Part shown: piece by piece, positions 11,901-22,877 of the stretch | How positions within the stretch are numbered: position 1 is the stretch's first letter | Layout: every line of letters begins with the position of its first letter | Assembly (NCBI GenBank): GCA_016858145.1 | Contig: JAEHOE010000220.1 | Location: 12,501 to 76,500 of the forward strand | Length of the DNA stretch: 64,000 nucleotides | Reading direction: 5' to 3' | Origin: Edaphochlamys debaryana | Taxonomy: Eukaryota > Chlorophyta > Chlorophyceae > Chlamydomonadales | The notes under the pieces: model-generated | Told to the model about the DNA's origin: nothing | Database searches by the model: none | The model's input: the letters and a program-made list of their open reading frames with translations, nothing else | Made by a program: the position numbers and the translations under genes

Positions 11901-14900
11901 AATTCTTTCCTTGGCCTCCCTGCCCAGCAGGCGCGCACAGGAGCACAGCCCGCACACACGCACGCGACTGGCCCTCTGCTCCATGCCTATCCCTGTCCTC
12001 CCTGCACAGCAAGGGACCCACCTCGCAGCTTGACCACCTCCGGCCCTCCGCCCCGCTGCACCGCAGTCACCAGGTCCTCGATCTTGCCCATCTCGGCGAA
12101 CAGCACGTCAAGAGTCTGCAGCGCCCTGTCCGCTTTTGCGTTCGCAACGGCTAGCCGTTGGTTGGCATCCTGGGGAAAAGGAACACGGGGGGCAGCGCTG
12201 AGATAGCGTCCGGGCCTAGGGTTCGGGTACAGGGCCTGCGGGGCTTGTGGGCCCCCCGTGCACGCACGACCCTCGACCCCGACCACCATGCTGTACGCCC
12301 CACCAGCGCCTGTTCCCGGCTCCTCAGCAGCAGTCCCAGAAGACCGGCGATGAGGAGCGCTAGGGCAAGTACTCCAGCATGCAACCAGGGGGCTGCGGTG
12401 GGGTAGAAAGGGAAGGGGAAGGGAAGGTAGGGGAAGGGAGAGACAGGCGTGAACCGGAGGCGAAGGGCGGGCTGCAAGCTGCTGCGGCCAGCGCACCCCT
12501 AGCCGTCTCCAAGCACACGGCAGTAGGCAGCCATGTCCTCCACCAGAGTCTCTCCCAACCCCTCGACGCCAGGGCCTCACCCCACGCGGGCTCGAAGCCG
12601 ACTGCCGGATGCACACACAGCGTCCACGTGTACGTGCCGTACACATCGATCTTGACGCGCTCACAGGCCATCGGGTCGGGCAGCTGTGGGGCGCGCAGGG
12701 GGAGCACGGGGCACGCAGCATAAACCAGAAGAGGAGGACCTCGATCAGTTGACTGATAAAAAAATATAGGGCGGGCCACATCCGCACGGTCTCCACACGC
12801 GGCTGCAAATCAACTGGCGGCGCAGGAGCGTAGGGGCAGCCCGAGCAACCTTGCCCGCTCATGCCTCCACCCCGCGATCATATCGCACCCGCTCAGAGGT
12901 GGCCAGCAAGGATTGGTTGGAGGATCTTGGATCTTGCTCCAGGCTGTACAGCAGCCCGCGATCCGCCAGGGGCGCCAGGCGCTGCAGCACGTGACGGAAC
13001 GCGAACACGGCATTGGCCCACCCCCACCAGCGCAGGCCGTCGGGGCGCGTGCACACGGCGGCGGGGCAGGCGGCGATGGAGTCTGCGGGAGAGATTGAAA
13101 GGGCGGCTTTCGACTCAGTCCGCGGACGGGGTGGATTCCGTCCAACCATTCCCCGGTTGACGCCCACCCTGGATCCGGATCCGGACAGCTCCCGCCAAGC
13201 CCTGAACCCACTTACTCGGCGTGGGCATGGTTTGTTCCCACTCGCCCGGCGGCTGCCAGATGCTGTACCGCACCGCGTACGCCCCGTCCGCCAGCTCCCC
13301 GGCCGGGGCGTGCCAGGGGCCCATCATGACGGCGCTACCGTCGTGGGTGACTGCATCCAGCTCCAGAGGGCTGCGGGGAGTTGTGGGCAACAAGCACCGA
13401 AAGGGAACATGGACATGACGGGGAAGGACAGCAAGCCAGCCGTTCATAGCACATGTTCATAACACCAGAGCAGCTCGTAGGCTAGAACCAGAGTCACGCT
13501 GAACAGAAACACAAGGGGCTCACAAGGACGGGCGTGCGGGGTCCAGCATGTCGAGCCCGAAGTCCAGGTCCTGGTACATCCGCCACCGCGCCTCGCCCGT
13601 CAGGTTGAGCCAGGCTGGGGGTACCGGGGGCGGTGAGAGCAGCGGCAGGCGTGTGAGGGCAAGGCATGAAGGCAGGGACAGGCGGGGGCTCGGGATAACT
13701 GTAAGCCCAGGAAGGTCGACTGCACTGTGACCCGTGAGGCAGGTGCAAAAGCGACTCCGCGTGCCTCAGCTTGAGGAGTCCCCCGCCCCCTACCCCCCCC
13801 CCCCCCAACTCACGCACGCTGATGGCCCCCACCAGCCCCAGGGGGCACAGCTCCAGCTCATAAAAGGGCGTCACACTACGAGGGAGGGTTGGAAGGAAGA
13901 CAAAGGCGCCAAATGTGGTCACGATCGAGCCAACGGACTTGAACGCTGGTATCGGGCGCAACTAACAATGTGTTCAAGAGGGGCCAACGGTAGCGGGCTC
14001 ACAGCCATTGTTACATCCTTACTCGTATATGGATTGAGCGAAGGCGGGGAAGCTGGCGTTGACTCGTTCCCAGCGCGGGTCCTGCGGGACGGCAAAACAG
14101 ATGGTGCAGGACAAGGCTCAAGGCTGCGAAGGGCCGCATTCTGGGAAGCGTTACCCTGACGCAATCGCCGCCTGCGCTCAAGCATGTACCTAGGGCCCCG
14201 ACCCCCCTCCCCACCACCACCCCCTCACCAGGCGGACGTGAGACACGAGGGCGTGCAAGGGAGAGATCTGCAGCAGGCGAGCGGGGCACAGCACGTGATT
14301 GGCCAACCGCTCGTGCGTGACAGGATAACCGTCAACAAAGCAAGGCCCTCAGCGCTGCCTCACCAGTCTGTCCAGCACCGTCTCCACGGACCGGGCCGCC
14401 TCGCTCGCCACGTCAGCCGCCCAGTTGCGGCGGTCGTGAGTGACTGTGCCCGTGTAGTGGCGAGCGCCTGAGGCCGAGGGAAGCAGTGAGGGGGCGACAT
14501 TGGTGAGAGCAGGGCAGGCGCTCATAGCTAGGCGGGGAAATCACGGGACTATTCCATGACGAGGAGTCATCGGGAAACCTAGTAGCGGCATTGAGTTCGC
14601 GAGTGCAACTCACCCAGGAAGGCCAGAGACCCCACGAGGACGAACAGCAGCAACGTGACCATCGCGTACGGCGGTACGGCAGCACGCAGCCGGCGCCACC
14701 AGGCCTTCGGCGTGCGTGGCACGGCGGTCGTGATCTCGATACCCTCCGTCGACGCCGCCGGTTGCGCCTCCGCCTCGACAATGCCTGTGTGCGCCTGCCG
14801 GTCGGGCCGGGAGCCGCGGCCCCGGGGTGCGGCGCTGCGGCCGATGTCGACAGCGCTCAGTGCCGTGGGCGCCAGCGCGAAGGGCGAAGGTCCCGGGGAG

Positions 14901-15091
14901 GCGTGCGCAGGCAGGCTCTGGTGCTGCGAGATGGGGACGAGGAGAAAAGAGAGGCAGTGAGCTTTAACAGTCTGCAGAAGGGAGAGCAGGTGCTAGGGAG
15001 TAGCAGAAGGTCGGCCTTGGAGGTAGGTGCTAGGGACCGGCTAGGAGCCTAGAATGCATGTTTGGTGCCTCACCTGGGCCCCAAGACGCAT
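8907..15091 (-). CDS. CHASE-domain receptor-like TKL protein kinase
   Basis: Exons, minus strand: 15074-15091 (or upstream ORF), 14614-14923, 14364-14468, 14229-14267, 14023-14081, 13814-13875, 13524-13614, 13216-13370, 12889-13082, 12581-12683, 12304-12392, 12022-12169, 11784-11826, 11597-11646, 11449-11479, 11234-11270, 11013-11126, 10394-10741, 10130-10216, 9954-10022, 9720-9840, 9443-9523, 9282-9333, 8907-9123. Order of parts: TM1 (MVTLLLFVLVGSLAFL); extracytoplasmic CHASE-like sensor (ELELCPLGLVGAISV, WRMYQDLDFGLDML, GSAVMMGPWHAP, LRWWGWANAVFAF, TYTWTLCVHPAVGF); TM2 (LHAGVLALALLIAGLLGLLL); coiled linker (QRLAVANAKADRALQTLD); kinase. Kinase motifs: glycine loop GEGSFGRVYKAYW, Lys in VAVKK, Glu in IKEVAF, HGDLKPANVLL, DFS in place of DFG, MAPE, DVYSYGIMLWELYTG, RPTF. 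Phases agree except between the 14614 and 14364 exons. The intron after 10394 appears to be GC-AG. Likely role: ligand sensing at a membrane coupled to Ser/Thr or Tyr phosphorylation. Confidence 0.85.
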
Positions 15092-17889
15092 GGCCCGCCT
15101 TCCAGCTGCTTGCCGTTCGGCTGGCCTGTCCACCTCCCCAGGGCCCGCCTCGCCCGCTAGCGCCACTGACGCCACGTCAGCATCGGCGGGGCCATGGGAC
15201 CCCAGCCCAGCCCTGCGTGCGGCTGCGCCCGGCCAGACCCCCGCCACACACGCGATCAGCACACCCAGAGCCGCAATCAGGGCGGGCCAGAGGCAGAAGC
15301 ACGCAGCGTTGGTCGCTACCGCCAGCGCCGCCACGCCCGCATGCAGCAGCAGGGGCGGATCCGAAGGCGGCGCATCTGCAGCGGCCGGTTCGCCGCCTCC
15401 GCGCTCATGCGCATCCTTGGGGCTGCCTTGGGGCCCGTGCGCATGACCATGCGGAGCGCCGCCCCCGATGGAGCGCTGCATGTAGTTTCCGTCATCGCTG
15501 TCCCCGCAGGAACCGGCAGGAGCAAAGCTGGTGCCGCCACCGTCACCGCCACCGCCGGCGGCGCCAGGGTCCCCGCCGGCCCTACTGTTGCTCGGGTCGT
15601 GCTCGCCATTCTCGCTGTCCCTGCCGCCCCGGCCGTACCCGTCCGGCTGCTCCCCGCTTTTCAGCAGGATGGCATCCACCTGCCCCACCTTCCCCTCCGG
15701 GACCACCAGGTAGGTCCCCTGGAAGAGCCCCTGCTCGCTGTCCCCATCCGTGATGGAATAGAACGCTACTAGGAGGCCCAAGCCGGGCAGCGGCTGCAGA
15801 TCGAGCACGTGCGCGGTGATCTTGGACCTGATGAGCCCGTGTAGGCCCAGGTAGGCTATGTGGATGCTGGCGGTGATGAGGTGGGGCGTGTCGTACGGCA
15901 CCAGATAACAGAGCTTCATGTCCGGCACGAGTTGCGAGTGCGGCTCCGGCAGGCTGGGCAGCGTGAAGGAGACGTTGGCTCTCAGGCGGCTGCCATGCAC
16001 GGCCCCGGGTCTCGCCATGGCCGCCGGAGGGGGCAGCAGGCCCCCGAGCGGCGGCGCCGGAGGCGCGGCCAGGACCTCGGGCGGGGCCGTGAAGACTCCC
16101 TTGGGGATAAGCAGAAAGGCGCCGCGAAAGCTGCCCTTCGTCCAGAAGTCTGAGCGGACGTTTCGGATGAGGTTGACCTCCCAGTAGGCCTGAACCACGG
16201 CCCGCTGCTGCGGGTCCGGGTCCGTCTGGGACAGGGGGAGCAGCTTCGCGAGGTCCCACTTCATCGTGAAGAGCTGCCGCCACGGCTCCTGGCGGCCCGG
16301 TCGGAGCCAGCACAGATCCAGCTCGCGAGTGGACGGGACCAGGGGAAGGCCGGGCAGCGGGACGACCGAGTAGCGGGTGGCGGCCGGGCAGTGCGCGGAC
16401 GACAGCTCGCACTCCCACACCCCCTCAGCTGCGTCCAGCGGAAGCAGCTCGAACTGTCCCCCAGCACCGGAGCCCACCTGCCTCCGCTTGCGTGCGCCGC
16501 TTGGCTGCTGCTGGGAGGCCGCTGGCTCCAACGCCAGCTCCGCAGCAGCAGCCGTGCTTAAGCCCGGGGAAGCGGTATCGATGTCCATACTCATCTCAAA
16601 GTCAGGTCCTGGGTCTGGCGAGACCGATCGACGACCCTGCTGCGAGCCCTGCTGCTGCACACCTGACGGCCCCGCTCGCTCCAGCACCTTCAGACCCGCC
16701 GCCAGCTGCCCAGCGGCCGAGCCCTCGGCCAAGGCCCCTGAGGAACTGACGTGGCGGTGGTGGTGGCCCTGACCGTCGGCGTGGTCGGCTGGCGTGGGGA
16801 GAGGAGACTGCTCCGCGCCTTTGCTCGCTGATATGGTCATACCGCCGGACGAAGAGTGCCGCAGCAGGGTGGGGTCCACCACCCGCAGCGGGGCATGCGC
16901 ATGCGAGTGGGCCCGGGACTCTGGAGGCGGGGGCGGGCCCAGCTGGGCCCCGTCCTGTTGGGCCTGTGCCGCTACGCCCCCGTCGGAGTCTGCCGCCAGG
17001 GCCGAGCCGTGCTGCGCAGGCGGCATGGGCCCCAGCGTGTAGGTTTGCAGGGGCGGTCCGAAGGGGGGGAGCTGATGCCGGGGTCCAGGGGCCATGGGCC
17101 CGAGCTGCGAGCCAGCCAGCCCTGCAGCCATCGGCCCTGCTCCGCTCACGGGCAGCACCTGCTGCGCCGCAGCCCCAAGCCGAGACATGGGATTGTGCTC
17201 CGCTGCAGCTGCTGCTCCCAATGCCCACGCCTGGTGCTGGTAGCCTCCTGCACGGCTTCCTGATGGGCCCCCGGCGGCTCGAAAAATGGGCTGTAGGGGC
17301 GGTGGCGCCAGAGCCTGGTCGAGGGCCGGCCTGCGCGGATCGCACCCCGCCCCAGCACCAATTCCCATGTTTGACGGGCTGTATGGCAGCTGCTGGAGGT
17401 GAAGGTCAGCGTTTGGTGGGCCCATTGATGGGGCACCGCCCGCCCCGTGGGGCGCTGCTGCCGGCCCCCCTGCAGCCGGCCCCTGCAGCCCCCCCGCCGC
17501 ATCACCCTGTGCCACGCCGCCCAACCCGAGGGTGGCCCGCTGCTGACGGCCGAAGCCCACGGGGTATGACAGGAGCCCCACCTCCCTTGCCCCACCTGCC
17601 CCTGCCGGCGTCAGGGGCTGCGACATAGAGACCATCGGGTCGCTGGTCGGGCTGTAGGATGGCCGCGTCGCGTCCGCTCCCGAGGTCGCTGCCGAAGGAT
17701 GCGAGTACGCACCCCCTGCAGCTGCTGCTGTTGGGCAGTCGCTTGCGCTTGGGCAGGCAGCGGCCTCCTGCTCCCCTTGCGCCAGCTGCTGCCGAGGCGG
17801 CCATGAGGCAGGCGTGGTGCCATGAGGCAGCTGGATTCCACCCGCGGCTGACGTTGCCTGGGCCTCCGCGGCCACCGCCGGGGTTGAAC
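15074..17889 (-). CDS. Low-complexity protein with C-terminal membrane segment; possible 5' exon of the kinase gene
   Basis: One open frame of about 930 codons. The first half is rich in Ala, Gly, Pro and Gln with a basic patch (GARKRRQVG). Then comes a folded-looking region in two similar parts (YWEVNLIRNVRSDFW...GAFLLIPKG and HIAYLGLHGLIRSKITAHV...GTYLVVPEG), a His/Gly-rich linker, and a hydrophobic stretch (PLLLHAGVAALAVATNAAC, ALIAALGVLIACVAGVW). The exon ends at a good donor (CCCAG then GTGAGG at 15073) in phase 0, exactly matching the phase-0 acceptor of the kinase exon at 14923. Upstream, the acceptor at 17889 could join the gene at 17999, but phases differ by one base. A first ATG in this frame is near 17635. 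It may be a separate gene, or the N-terminal region of the kinase. Family not recognised. Confidence 0.55.
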
Positions 17890-17998
17890 CTGGGAGGACG
17901 GGGGAGTCTTAGCTGGTGACTCCAAGGCCATCCCGCCCCTCTGCCGCCCCAAACCCTCAATCCACATCCCGACCCAAACCCAACCCACCTGCGCTTCC

Positions 17999-20779
17999 AG
18001 GCCGCGCAGGCGCCGCCGCCGGCGCCGCCGCCGCCGCCGCCGCCCCCGCGCAGGTGCCGCCGCCGCGGCCGCACCCGCGCAGGCGGGGCGTGTGGCACCG
18101 GCTGCACCGCCTGGCCTTGTGCCGCCTCCAGCTGGTCAGCCAGCTGCAACGCCTCCTCAATCAGGGGGTCCTCGGTAGCCGTTCGCGCAGCCTGGGCAGC
18201 AGCCCGGAGGTTGACTGCAAGCGAGTGCTGCTGCCCTGTGTCCTGTCGCTTCTTCTCAAGGACCTGACACAGCTTTTCGCCCTTCCCAGCCGGGGGTTGC
18301 CACTCTATGCTGTAGGCTTTGTTGACATGAACGTTGTACTGCGCTTCGCTGAACGGGTCTTTGCAGAAGGGACAATACTTTTTCTCAACTTTTTTTCCCT
18401 TCTTATCAGTGTCACTGGAGCAGAACTTAGCAAACCGAAACTGCAGCCGGTCGCAGATGTGCGCTGTCCCCGGGAACTGCCGCCCATTGGGCCAGGGGTT
18501 CCGCACCGGCGTCTGCCGCCGCACTTTCTCCCTTTGCTGCGCCTGGTCATTGAGCGCTGAGAGGAGACTGCCTTCGATGTGCGCCAGCGCCTGGGCCGCG
18601 TGCTCCTCAAGAATGGCGAGGCGTTTGGGCCAGTGATCTGGCAACTCCTTGCAGCAGGCGGCACAACAGGGTGTAGGCACGGCCGCCGGCGCCTGAGCGA
18701 TTGTAGGCGCTTGGGCCGCCTGCGTCTGGGTGAGCGCCGGTGGCGTTGTCGTGAATGGCACCCACCCACCCGCCGGCACCACCTCCTGAGGCCGCCCCGC
18801 CGCCCCCGCCACCGCTGGGAGCTGCGGCCGGCTGGTGGCGGCATCCTCGGCGGCCTGGTGAGGGTCGGCCTGCCGGCGGGTGGGCCCTGCTGCCGCCGCC
18901 TGCTGCGCAGCTGGCGGGGCGGCGTTTTGAGAGGCATGCATGCGCCTCCGTGCCGCCAGCGGAGTCAGCAGCACGGGTGCGTCGCCTGCGCCGCGGAGGC
19001 CCGCCAGCACCGCCGACATCTGCACCGCCTGACGCCACGCGTCCATGTGCTTCCCCGCCTCCAGCCAGCCCCGGGCGCAGGAGGCCACGGCTGCGGCGAC
19101 GGCGGCCCGTACGGCGTCCGGCACGCCCTTCACATGGGGCCCCTTACCGTCCAGCTCCAGCAGCAGGCCCCCGATGAGGGTCTTGATAGAGGCAGGTGCA
19201 TCAAGGCACTCCTGAGGGCCGACACGCGGACAGGCAGACCCGATGAGATGAAGAGCCAACCCCGGGGCCAAACCAAGCCCTGCCCTTGACGCTTGCCCTG
19301 AAGATATGCAGCCATCGAATCAGCCTGTATGCACCAGGCGCCTCCCAGCTTCGCTAGGCCCTGCGCGCACTCACCACAACGGCTTCGACCGCCTGAACCA
19401 GGTCGCTCGCAAGCAGGAAGCCAAGGCGACAGCCCCGGCCGCGGCCGCAAGACTGGGGCAGCCAGGACAGGCCCTCCACCGCTTGGCCAAACACCTGCAG
19501 GCACGGGGGTGGGAAAGGTGTCACAACGTTTGGATGCGTCTGGCCCCTACGCAAGGGCCAGGTACTGTCTGGTTACACAACTGCAGGCACGTGGGTCAGA
19601 GCCAGGGGTCAGTCTGTGCGGGTCACAACGTGTAGATGCGTTTGGCCCCCATGAAGGGCCAGGCAGGGCAGCGGCCAGCACCAGTGCCGACCCACATCGG
19701 CCATGTTCGGGGCCGACCCACATCGTGCTACTGGCAGACTAAGCGTACACCTTAAGTGCCATCAAGAATGCGTCCGGCACAAGCCGTGGCCCAGATGTGG
19801 GGGCACACAGAACACCAGCAGCACCCGCACCTGCGGCTCGCCGCTGGGACACGTGTCGGGGAAGCGTCTATCCGCAGTGTGGCGCCGGGCGACGAAGCTG
19901 GGGTCCCGCGCCGGGAGCTCCCCCGTGTACCTCTGGGCCTCGGGCCCCGCATCCGCGTACCGCGCAGCCCACTGATCGAAGCAGGTCCGCACGTCGCTGG
20001 CAGTTCGCCACCCATGCGGCCCCGCAAGCGCCTCCACGGCTGCGACAGCCTCCGCGGCTGCGACAGCCTCCGCGGCTGCGACAGCCTCCGCGGCTGCGAC
20101 AGCCACCGCATTCTCCTGCTGCGCCCGCACGCCCGTGGTGCCACGCAGAAAGGTGTCCACATAGGACACGAAGACCTCGAAGGCCAAGTGCTGTTCCTGT
20201 GGGCAGCAGCGTGGTAAGGGAATCCGTCGTACAGTGGCTGAGTGTGTTGACAGTGTGATGACAGCCAGCCGCATGCGGCAGGGACAAAATCTCCTGTTTG
20301 CTAGAGAGCGGACAAGCAATGTGCGTGGGCGCTATAATGAGAATACGTGCGCCGCCCCCCACCTGCACGAAAGGGCTGGTGCGCAGGGTACCAGGGTCGA
20401 CGGCCAGGCGCACTGGGCAGCCGCTGGAGATGATGGCGCACAAAGACTCAAACACCAGCTCGAGGCAGTACAGAGCGTTACCCTCGAAGTACCGTACAAA
20501 GGTCTGCGAGAGGTGGCAAGGGACAATGGAGCACAGGACCGCATGAGAGGGTCATTATGGGTGAGATGCAGGATCGCATGTTGGTCGCCTGAGGGTCAGC
20601 GCGCTCAGGTGGTCCTCCATCACAAGTAGAAGCCCTCATTCCCCGGCCAAGCTCACCTCCTCCAGGCCCACACACAGCTCCGTGGCGAGCACCAGTGTTT
20701 GGAACTGCTCCTTGGGCCACTGGATGTCGAGCGGGCCTCCATTCGGGCAGGGTACGAACTTGAGGTGCGGCTCGCCATT
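17999..20779 (-). CDS. Multi-exon hypothetical protein with a CxxC motif
   Basis: Exons, all phase 0 where checked: 20657-20779 (HLKFVPCPNGGPLDIQWPKE), 20363-20503 (TFVRYFEGNALYCLELVFES), 19831-20196 (FEVFVSYVDTFLRG, then an Ala/Glu repeat), 19375-19494 (VFGQAVEGLSWLPQSCGRG), and 17999-19211. The last contains CCAACCKELPDHWPKR, a helical stretch, HICDRLQFRFAKFC and KKYCPFCKDPFSEAQYNVHV, a zinc-finger-like CxxC with only one obvious His partner. Its tail is GGC-repeat coded Gly/Ala. The 5' end was not found; further exons probably lie above 20779. The donor at 17998 fits the acceptor at 17889, but with a one-base phase conflict that an indel in the GGC repeat would cure. Function unknown. Confidence 0.6.
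19507..19740. repeat. Short direct repeats inside an intron
   Basis: Within the intron between exons 19831-20196 and 19375-19494, the motif GTCACAACGT followed by GATGCGT and TGGCCCC occurs twice about 106 bases apart (near 19517 and 19622), each followed by AGGGCCAGG. The block GCCGACCCACATCG then occurs twice (near 19690 and 19713). Confidence 0.6.
20031..20104 (-). repeat. 18-bp coding minisatellite, four copies
   Basis: Four head-to-tail copies of CTCCGCGGCTGCGACAGC (first copy with A for G at base 5) lie inside the exon 19831-20196. Because 18 is a multiple of three they add a repeated AVAAAE hexapeptide without breaking the frame. Copy number is likely to vary between strains. Confidence 0.85.
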
Positions 20780-22596
20780 CTGGGTAGCCTGTGTTCGAAG
20801 GCCCGCACGGGTGCCAAAGCATGGACTAGGATGCAGCCCTTGTAGAGCAGAAGCAAGGCCCTGCCCAGCCCGCTCCGGGTTCGGTGGTTTCAAGGATGTT
20901 GAGTGGCCAGTGGTACTATGTGAGCTGGGCCCACCAGCCACACCGCACCGACACCGACACCAGACACGTGCTGTCCTTGCATCCGTGGCGGCAAGATGGA
21001 TGGCAGCACTGCACTGCCCTCAACGCCATACGATATAGCTTGATAATCCAAAGCTTGTGGCATCGCGGGCTACGCGGGCTGGACGGCCGGCCGCTCAGCC
21101 CCAAAACGGCTGCCCTGCTCTACCTACCCTACCTACCACGGCCACGCTCCGCAGCTTACCTGCAGCCCAAGAGCAAAGCCGTTGCCGTCTCTCCGAGCGC
21201 AAAAGAAGGCTGGAGATGGAGGTATCGCATGGGTTGCCTGTTGGCAGCCCTCGGCGCGGTCCGGTTGTGCCATCATGCGGCTGAAGGATGCTGACGCCAC
21301 CCGTGAGAAAGGTTCATCCCGATTTGCTTGAGTCGCAACGGGGCAGCGGTCAGGCGCTTGACGTCAGGTCGGGGAGGAGCTACGTGCAACCCGTAAGTTG
21401 GCAAGTTGCAACAAGTTGCAACACTCCCCCTGATTGGTGGGAGTAAGTTTACGCGTAAGCCGGGGACCGCGCTACTCTCAGCGTTCATGCAACCTGGCTC
21501 GCCCACCTGACACCTGCTCTTCGGCTTAGTGCCGCGTACCACAGGAGGTGCAGGCTCCAGAGACAGTCTCAATGTTCACGCCAGGGCCGCTCCGGGAAAG
21601 ATCCCCCTTGTTCAGAGCAATCGTGACCTTTGTAAGGACACGACCTCGTGTTGCTTGCACAGCTATCTGTAATGGCTTTGCAGTATGGAGTGCGAAAAGC
21701 GATGGGATATATTGGATTCAATGACAAGGGTTGTTGGCCAGTGCACTGGCGTGCCAGTGCACTGGCTTGTTGCCCAGTGCACTGGCGTGCCAGTGGGCCG
21801 TTCCACACCTCGACTTCCCTTACAAATCGGCAATAGCCTCATGAGCGCGATGTTGGTATCTCACAACTGCGGTAGTCACAACACTGCGTTCCCAATGACA
21901 TTTTGTTCATCCTCGCCCCAAGAGCTTCGCGCGGGGCGCGCCACACGTCCCCGCACATTGCACCCTGGCGAGTCCATGCCTTGACGTGTGGCTTGAAGCG
22001 CCTGACTTCACACGCGGACAGAGCGTGCCCACCCCCAGCCGCATCCTCAACTGGGCGCCGCCCGTGACCGAGGGCCTGCCAGACTGCGTGTGGGGCAGCG
22101 GTGGGGCGGATTGGGTCTGGGATAAGGCCGGCAAAGCAGGAGAATACACGGGAGGCTGCCAGGCTGCTTCTGCCTCCTGTGCTGCCTGCTTCTGCCAGGC
22201 GCCGGCCCCAGGTTCCCCTTTCCACCAGCCTACGCCCTATGAGGCCGGCCGGCTCTCAGCCGCGCCCACGTTTCCCTGGCTTACACGAGCAGCCCTCCAC
22301 ATACACGGTGATCCTCCTTGCGGGGAGGGGACCAAGGACTGGGGAGGAGGGGGGCTCTTAGGGGAAGTGGGGCGCCTGCAGGGTGTCATGCATCCTGGGC
22401 GTAATGGGGGAGGGAGGCGAGCGAGGGAAGTGGGGAAGAAAGGGCAGAGCGGACAGGGGGAAAGGGGTTGGGGAGGGGAGGAAAGGCACTGGCGCAGCAC
22501 CCGGTAAAGTAGATAAGGAGCGAGATGGGGGAAGCTTTATCCTGTATCAGGAAGGCCCCTGCCTGGCGGCTCCGCTCCGCACCCTCCTCCCCACAG
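20780..22596. other. Stretch without recognised genes
   Basis: Upstream exons of the minus-strand gene may lie at its left end, and upstream exons of the phosphoglucomutase fragment at its right end, but none could be identified. Near 21739-21798 the 16-mer GTGCACTGGCGTGCCA and its near copies recur, a small direct and palindromic repeat cluster. Nothing else stands out. Confidence 0.35.
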
Positions 22597-22695
22597 GAGC
22601 TGGGCGCCCCACCCGAGTGCGTCGTCAACGGCACCCCCTCCCCCGACTTTGGTGGGGCGCACCCCGACCACAACCTCACGCACGCCCAGGAGCTG
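22597..22695 (+). CDS. Phosphoglucomutase, single internal exon
   Basis: Thirty-three codons bounded by CCACAG and CTG-GTGGGG splice sites, phase 0 at both ends, encode a peptide beginning ELGAPPECVVN and containing DFGGAHPDHNLTHAQEL. Phosphoglucomutases of the alpha-D-phosphohexomutase family have the equivalent ELGA...DFGGxHPDPNLTYAxxL just before the metal-binding DGDGDR loop. The reaction is interconversion of glucose 1- and 6-phosphate. Neither the preceding nor the following exon (with DGDGDR) is visible; a LINE begins 55 bases downstream, so the gene is either interrupted by very large repeat-filled introns or is a remnant. Confidence 0.75.
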
Positions 22696-22877
22696 GTGGG
22701 GTCAACACGGGGGCAGAGGCCCAGGCGGGACAGGGGAGGGCCTGAGGGGACGGACCTGGACCTCGGAGACGGACCTCGGAGACGGACCTGGACGACGCTG
22801 GTGGAGGCCACGCCATCCCGGCGCGCCGCTCCCTCAATGCCAGCTGGGCGGAGGTGGCTTCAGGCGACCCCATCTAA

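Noticed and set aside
20332..20544. Small overlapping frames opposite the minus-strand gene exons
   Set aside because: They are shadows of real exons; high GC content leaves antisense frames open.
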